From positions 1,364,001 through 1,428,000 of the forward strand of contig NZ_CP025430.1 of NCBI RefSeq assembly GCF_002847445.1: DNA of 64,000 bases. Reading direction: 5' to 3'. Shown one piece after another: positions 61,725-64,000 of the stretch. Every line of letters begins with the position of its first letter. Within the stretch, counting starts at the first letter, position 1. The DNA is from Paracoccus zhejiangensis (GTDB lineage Bacteria > Pseudomonadota > Alphaproteobacteria > Rhodobacterales > Rhodobacteraceae). The notes below the pieces were generated by a model. It saw only the letters and a list, made by a program, of their open reading frames with translations. It was not told the origin of the DNA and did no database searches. A program made the position numbers and the translations under genes.

Positions 61725-63412
61725 GAGGCCTCGAACAGCGCGCGCCAGGCCGGGTTGCCGCCGTGATGGGCCGCGAGCCGGCGGAACTGCGCCCCCTCGG
61801 GCCGGTCCAGCCCCAGCCAGCCGAGCGCGTTGCCGCCCATGATGCGTTGCTGCGCGGCGGCATCAGGGGTCAGCCGGCCGACGAAATCGCGCATCATCCG
61901 GTGATAGTTTGGGTGATCCGGCTCGCGCGCGATCATGTGCCAGTCGCTGCCATAGAGCATCCGCTCGGCCGCCACGGGATAGGTCGCCAGAAAGGCCTGC
62001 GTCATCGCCAGCGGCCCGCCCGGCGCGTTGGCAGCATCCCGCGCCGCCTCGTCCCAATAGCCGGTATCGAAGTAGAGGTTGCGGTCCTCGGTCATCATCT
62101 GCCCCAGCCGCGCCTGCCAGTCCGGCGCGTCATGGCCGTTGAACCCGCCGAAATGCGCAAGGTTCACCCGTAGGTCGGGATGGCGCCGCAGGACCGGCGC
62201 CCAGTGCCACGGCGCGGAATAGGCCTTGGTCCCCGGCCCCGCCCCCATGCTGTGCGAGGCATGGGTGGCGATGGGCACGTCATTTTCCGCGCACCAGCGG
62301 TAAAGCGCCCCAAGCGCCCGGTCCAGCGCGGCGCGGGGCGGCGGGTTCCGGGCGATGTCGGGGCGGGCATGGGCAAAGCTGATGGTACTGTTGCCATCGG
62401 GGCGAAAGCCCATCGGTGGATAAAGCTTGACCCCGGCAAAGCCCTGCTGAGTGATCGCCCGCTGCACGCCTTCCAGCACCGATGCGCCCTCAAGCGCGGC
62501 ACGCAGCGGGCAGAAGGGCACGAAGTTCAGGACCAGCACACGGGCCTCACGCTGGCTCAGCCGCGCGGCCAGATCGACCTGCTGGGCCATCGGGCTGACG
62601 CTCTGCGGCTCGGTCGCATTCAGCCACAGGGCCATATCAACCAGATGGTTGCAGAAGATCCGCGCCTCGGTCGGTCGGCCATAAAGCCGCGCGGCCTGAT
62701 CCCGGATCACCGCCCGGTCACGGGTCATCAGCATCGCCCATTGCAGCGTGTTCGACAGGCTGAGGCTGGAGGCCGTGGCGCTGCGGCGGTCGGGGTTCAG
62801 CAGACCCGGGGCCAGTTGCTGGCCAGTGCTCGGCGCGGCGCGGCGGGCGGTGATGCTGGGCTGGTCACCCATCCCCGCCGCCGCCTGACCCATCGGCACA
62901 CCTGCCGCATCGGACAGCGCCGACAGGAGTTGCTGGTCGGGCTCCTGCAGCAGCACCGGCGCCGACTCGCCCGGCGCGATACTTCGCATCGCCCGACTGG
63001 CGGAAACCTGCGTCTCGGCCCGGGCCTGTGCCGCGCCGAAATAGCCGTCGATGGCGCGGGCCAGCCGCGCCTCGTCCTCGGCCGGGTCGATCCGGGGCAG
63101 CGGTGCCCGGCCCAGATCCGCCAGTTCCGCCGCCGCATCGCGCGTGCCCTGCAGCAGGAAGGTGACGATCATCTCGGCAAAGGGACCGATCAGCGCGACC
63201 GGGAACCTACTGCCCAGATCGGGCAGGATCACCTGCCGCAGAAAGCCGAGCGCCGGCACGTCGCGGCCATTGAACAGATGCATATGCGCATCGATGGCGC
63301 CTTCGCCCAGATCGGCCTGCCGCCCCGGACGGGCAAGGCCCGAACCGCAGCCGGACAGTGCGAGGACACCCGAGGAAAGGGCGGTGGCGGTGAACAAGCG
63401 GCGACTGATCAT
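61721..63412 (-). CDS. Amidohydrolase-family lipoprotein
   Basis: A 563-residue protein with a lipoprotein signal (MISRRLFTATALSSGVLALSGC, C22) and a TIM-barrel hydrolase of the amidohydrolase 2 type. Metal site HxH is in IDAHMHLFNG, and later ligands in NVNLAHFGGFNGHD-like and YGSDWHMI segments. It carries a long middle region (about residues 100-235, with ARAETQVSASRAMRS and STGQQLAPGLLNPDRR) that adds more than 100 residues to the usual 300-400 of the family. The start at 63412 places the lipobox correctly. The substrate is unknown. Confidence 0.85.
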   Translation of the reverse strand: MISRRLFTATALSSGVLALSGCGSGLARPGRQADLGEGAIDAHMHLFNGRDVPALGFLRQVILPDLGSRFPVALIGPFAEMIVTFLLQGTRDAAAELADLGRAPLPRIDPAEDEARLARAIDGYFGAAQARAETQVSASRAMRSIAPGESAPVLLQEPDQQLLSALSDAAGVPMGQAAAGMGDQPSITARRAAPSTGQQLAPGLLNPDRRSATASSLSLSNTLQWAMLMTRDRAVIRDQAARLYGRPTEARIFCNHLVDMALWLNATEPQSVSPMAQQVDLAARLSQREARVLVLNFVPFCPLRAALEGASVLEGVQRAITQQGFAGVKLYPPMGFRPDGNSTISFAHARPDIARNPPPRAALDRALGALYRWCAENDVPIATHASHSMGAGPGTKAYSAPWHWAPVLRRHPDLRVNLAHFGGFNGHDAPDWQARLGQMMTEDRNLYFDTGYWDEAARDAANAPGGPLAMTQAFLATYPVAAERMLYGSDWHMIAREPDHPNYHRMMRDFVGRLTPDAAAQQRIMGGNALGWLGLDRPEGAQFRRLAAHHGGNPAWRALFEAS

Positions 63413-63453
63413 GGCACATCTCGGCTGACACTTCCGCGCCAGCCTAGCATGGC

Positions 63454-64000
63454 TCACGCGCCGGTTGCATCCTCGAGGATCATCGCGGCGGCCTTTTCGG
63501 CGATCATCGTCACCGGCGCATGGGTATTGCCCGAGGGGATCATCGGCATGATCCCGGCATCGGCAATCCGCAGCCCCGCCAGCCCGCGCAGCCGCAACTC
63601 GGGATCGACCACGGCCATCGCGTCCGTGCCCATGCGCGTGGTGCCGACCGGGTGGAAGATCGTCGTGCCGATATTCCCCGCCGCCTGTTCCAGCTCGGGC
63701 TCGCTTTGCAGGCTCGCCCCCGGCAGCGTCTCGACCGGCGCGAACTCGGCCATGCGCCGGGTCGCCATCAGCCGTCTCGCGTGACGGATACTATCGACCG
63801 CCACCTCGCGGTCGCCTTGGGTCGAGAGGTAATTCGGCGCAATGGCCGGGGCCTCGCCGGGCGTCGCGCTGCGGACATGGCTGCTGCCCCGGCTTTCGGG
63901 GCGCAGGTTGCAGACCGAGACGGTCAGGCCGGGATAGCGATGTAAAGGCTCGCCGAACTTGTCCAAGGACAGCGGCTGGACGTGGTATTCGATATTGGCC
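63454..64000 (-). CDS. GMC oxidoreductase, C-terminal part (cut by window edge)
   Basis: At least 181 residues of the substrate-binding end of a glucose-methanol-choline oxidoreductase; the FAD-binding N-terminus lies beyond position 64000. It shows CNLRPESRGSSHVRSATPGEAPAIAPNYLSTQGDREV, the catalytic histidine in IFHPVGTTRMG, and the second catalytic pair in MIPSGNTHAPVTMIAEKAA. It resembles choline dehydrogenase-like alcohol dehydrogenases. The substrate cannot be set from this part. It lies 41 bases upstream of the amidohydrolase gene on the same strand. Confidence 0.93.
   Translation of the reverse strand, partial: ANIEYHVQPLSLDKFGEPLHRYPGLTVSVCNLRPESRGSSHVRSATPGEAPAIAPNYLSTQGDREVAVDSIRHARRLMATRRMAEFAPVETLPGASLQSEPELEQAAGNIGTTIFHPVGTTRMGTDAMAVVDPELRLRGLAGLRIADAGIMPMIPSGNTHAPVTMIAEKAAAMILEDATGA

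Noticed and set aside
62180..63784. 534-residue plus-strand frame over the amidohydrolase and GMC genes
   Set aside because: Shadow of two convincing minus-strand genes.

Overview
This is a GC-rich (well above 60 percent by eye) chromosomal segment of an alphaproteobacterium, most likely Paracoccus or a close relative in the Rhodobacteraceae. The main reasons are a cytochrome c550 gene (cycA) beside an aa3 oxidase subunit I gene (ctaD), both very close to the Paracoccus proteins I know. Others are an F0 ATP synthase cluster separate from F1 with the duplicated b/b' subunits, a Mur-like Fur protein divergent from a sitABCD metal transporter, and a run of Rhodobacterales-type DUF proteins. Genes are tightly packed on both strands. 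No prophage, integrase, transposase, CRISPR array or rRNA was seen. One tRNA gene (CAT anticodon) is present.

Layout: 1-3.1 kb is respiratory, on the minus strand (NDH-2-like fragment, ctaD, cycA). 3.6-6.0 kb holds an HTH regulator, lipB, and soxR divergent from a VOC-fold gene with a well-formed SoxR-type promoter between them. 6.0-6.9 kb is a sparse, less GC-rich patch with a small membrane protein and a dispersed repeat. 7.0-9.0 kb has ilvC divergent from two overlapping Lrp/AsnC regulators. 9.1-14.4 kb has small membrane proteins, yqeY, carA and a large GT2 glycosyltransferase with an MshEN-like front domain. 14.4-21 kb has glnE, bpt and ilvB-ilvH. 21-25.9 kb is housekeeping and hypothetical genes (M48 lipoprotein, YggU, nitroreductase, EI24/CysZ-like, methylmalonyl-CoA epimerase, a response regulator). 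25.9-32.9 kb is a minus-strand block: GNAT, DUF1501, DUF1800, aspS, VOC, CPBP protease-like and GH25 lipoprotein. 33-38 kb has a FAD-linked oxidase divergent from GT8-epimerase-ClC, with four tandem 11-bp Pho-box-like repeats between. 38.1-40.9 kb is atpI-B-E-B'-F. 41-43.3 kb is a pseudouridine catabolism operon (ArsR-PsuK-PsuG). 43.4-48.6 kb has DUF502, patatin, aldo/keto reductase, GNAT, isochorismatase and prfB. 48.7-53.9 kb has a lipoprotein, PBP1A, ispG and DUF1697. 53.9-56.2 kb is a Tat-exported flavin amine oxidase paired with an exported cytochrome c. 56.3-61.7 kb has the tRNA, an exported MetX-like hydrolase, Fur/Mur and sitABCD. 61.7-64 kb has a lipoprotein amidohydrolase and the end of a GMC oxidoreductase.

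The most notable items are regulatory or contextual: the Pho-box array before the GT8 operon, the SoxR box before a VOC gene, tandem Fur/Mur-type operators before sitA, the amine oxidase/cytochrome c pair that looks like a periplasmic dehydrogenase module, and two dispersed repeat families. One of these sits twice between convergent genes; the other sits inside two operons. No system could be shown to be wholly new from sequence alone. All motif calls were made by eye.
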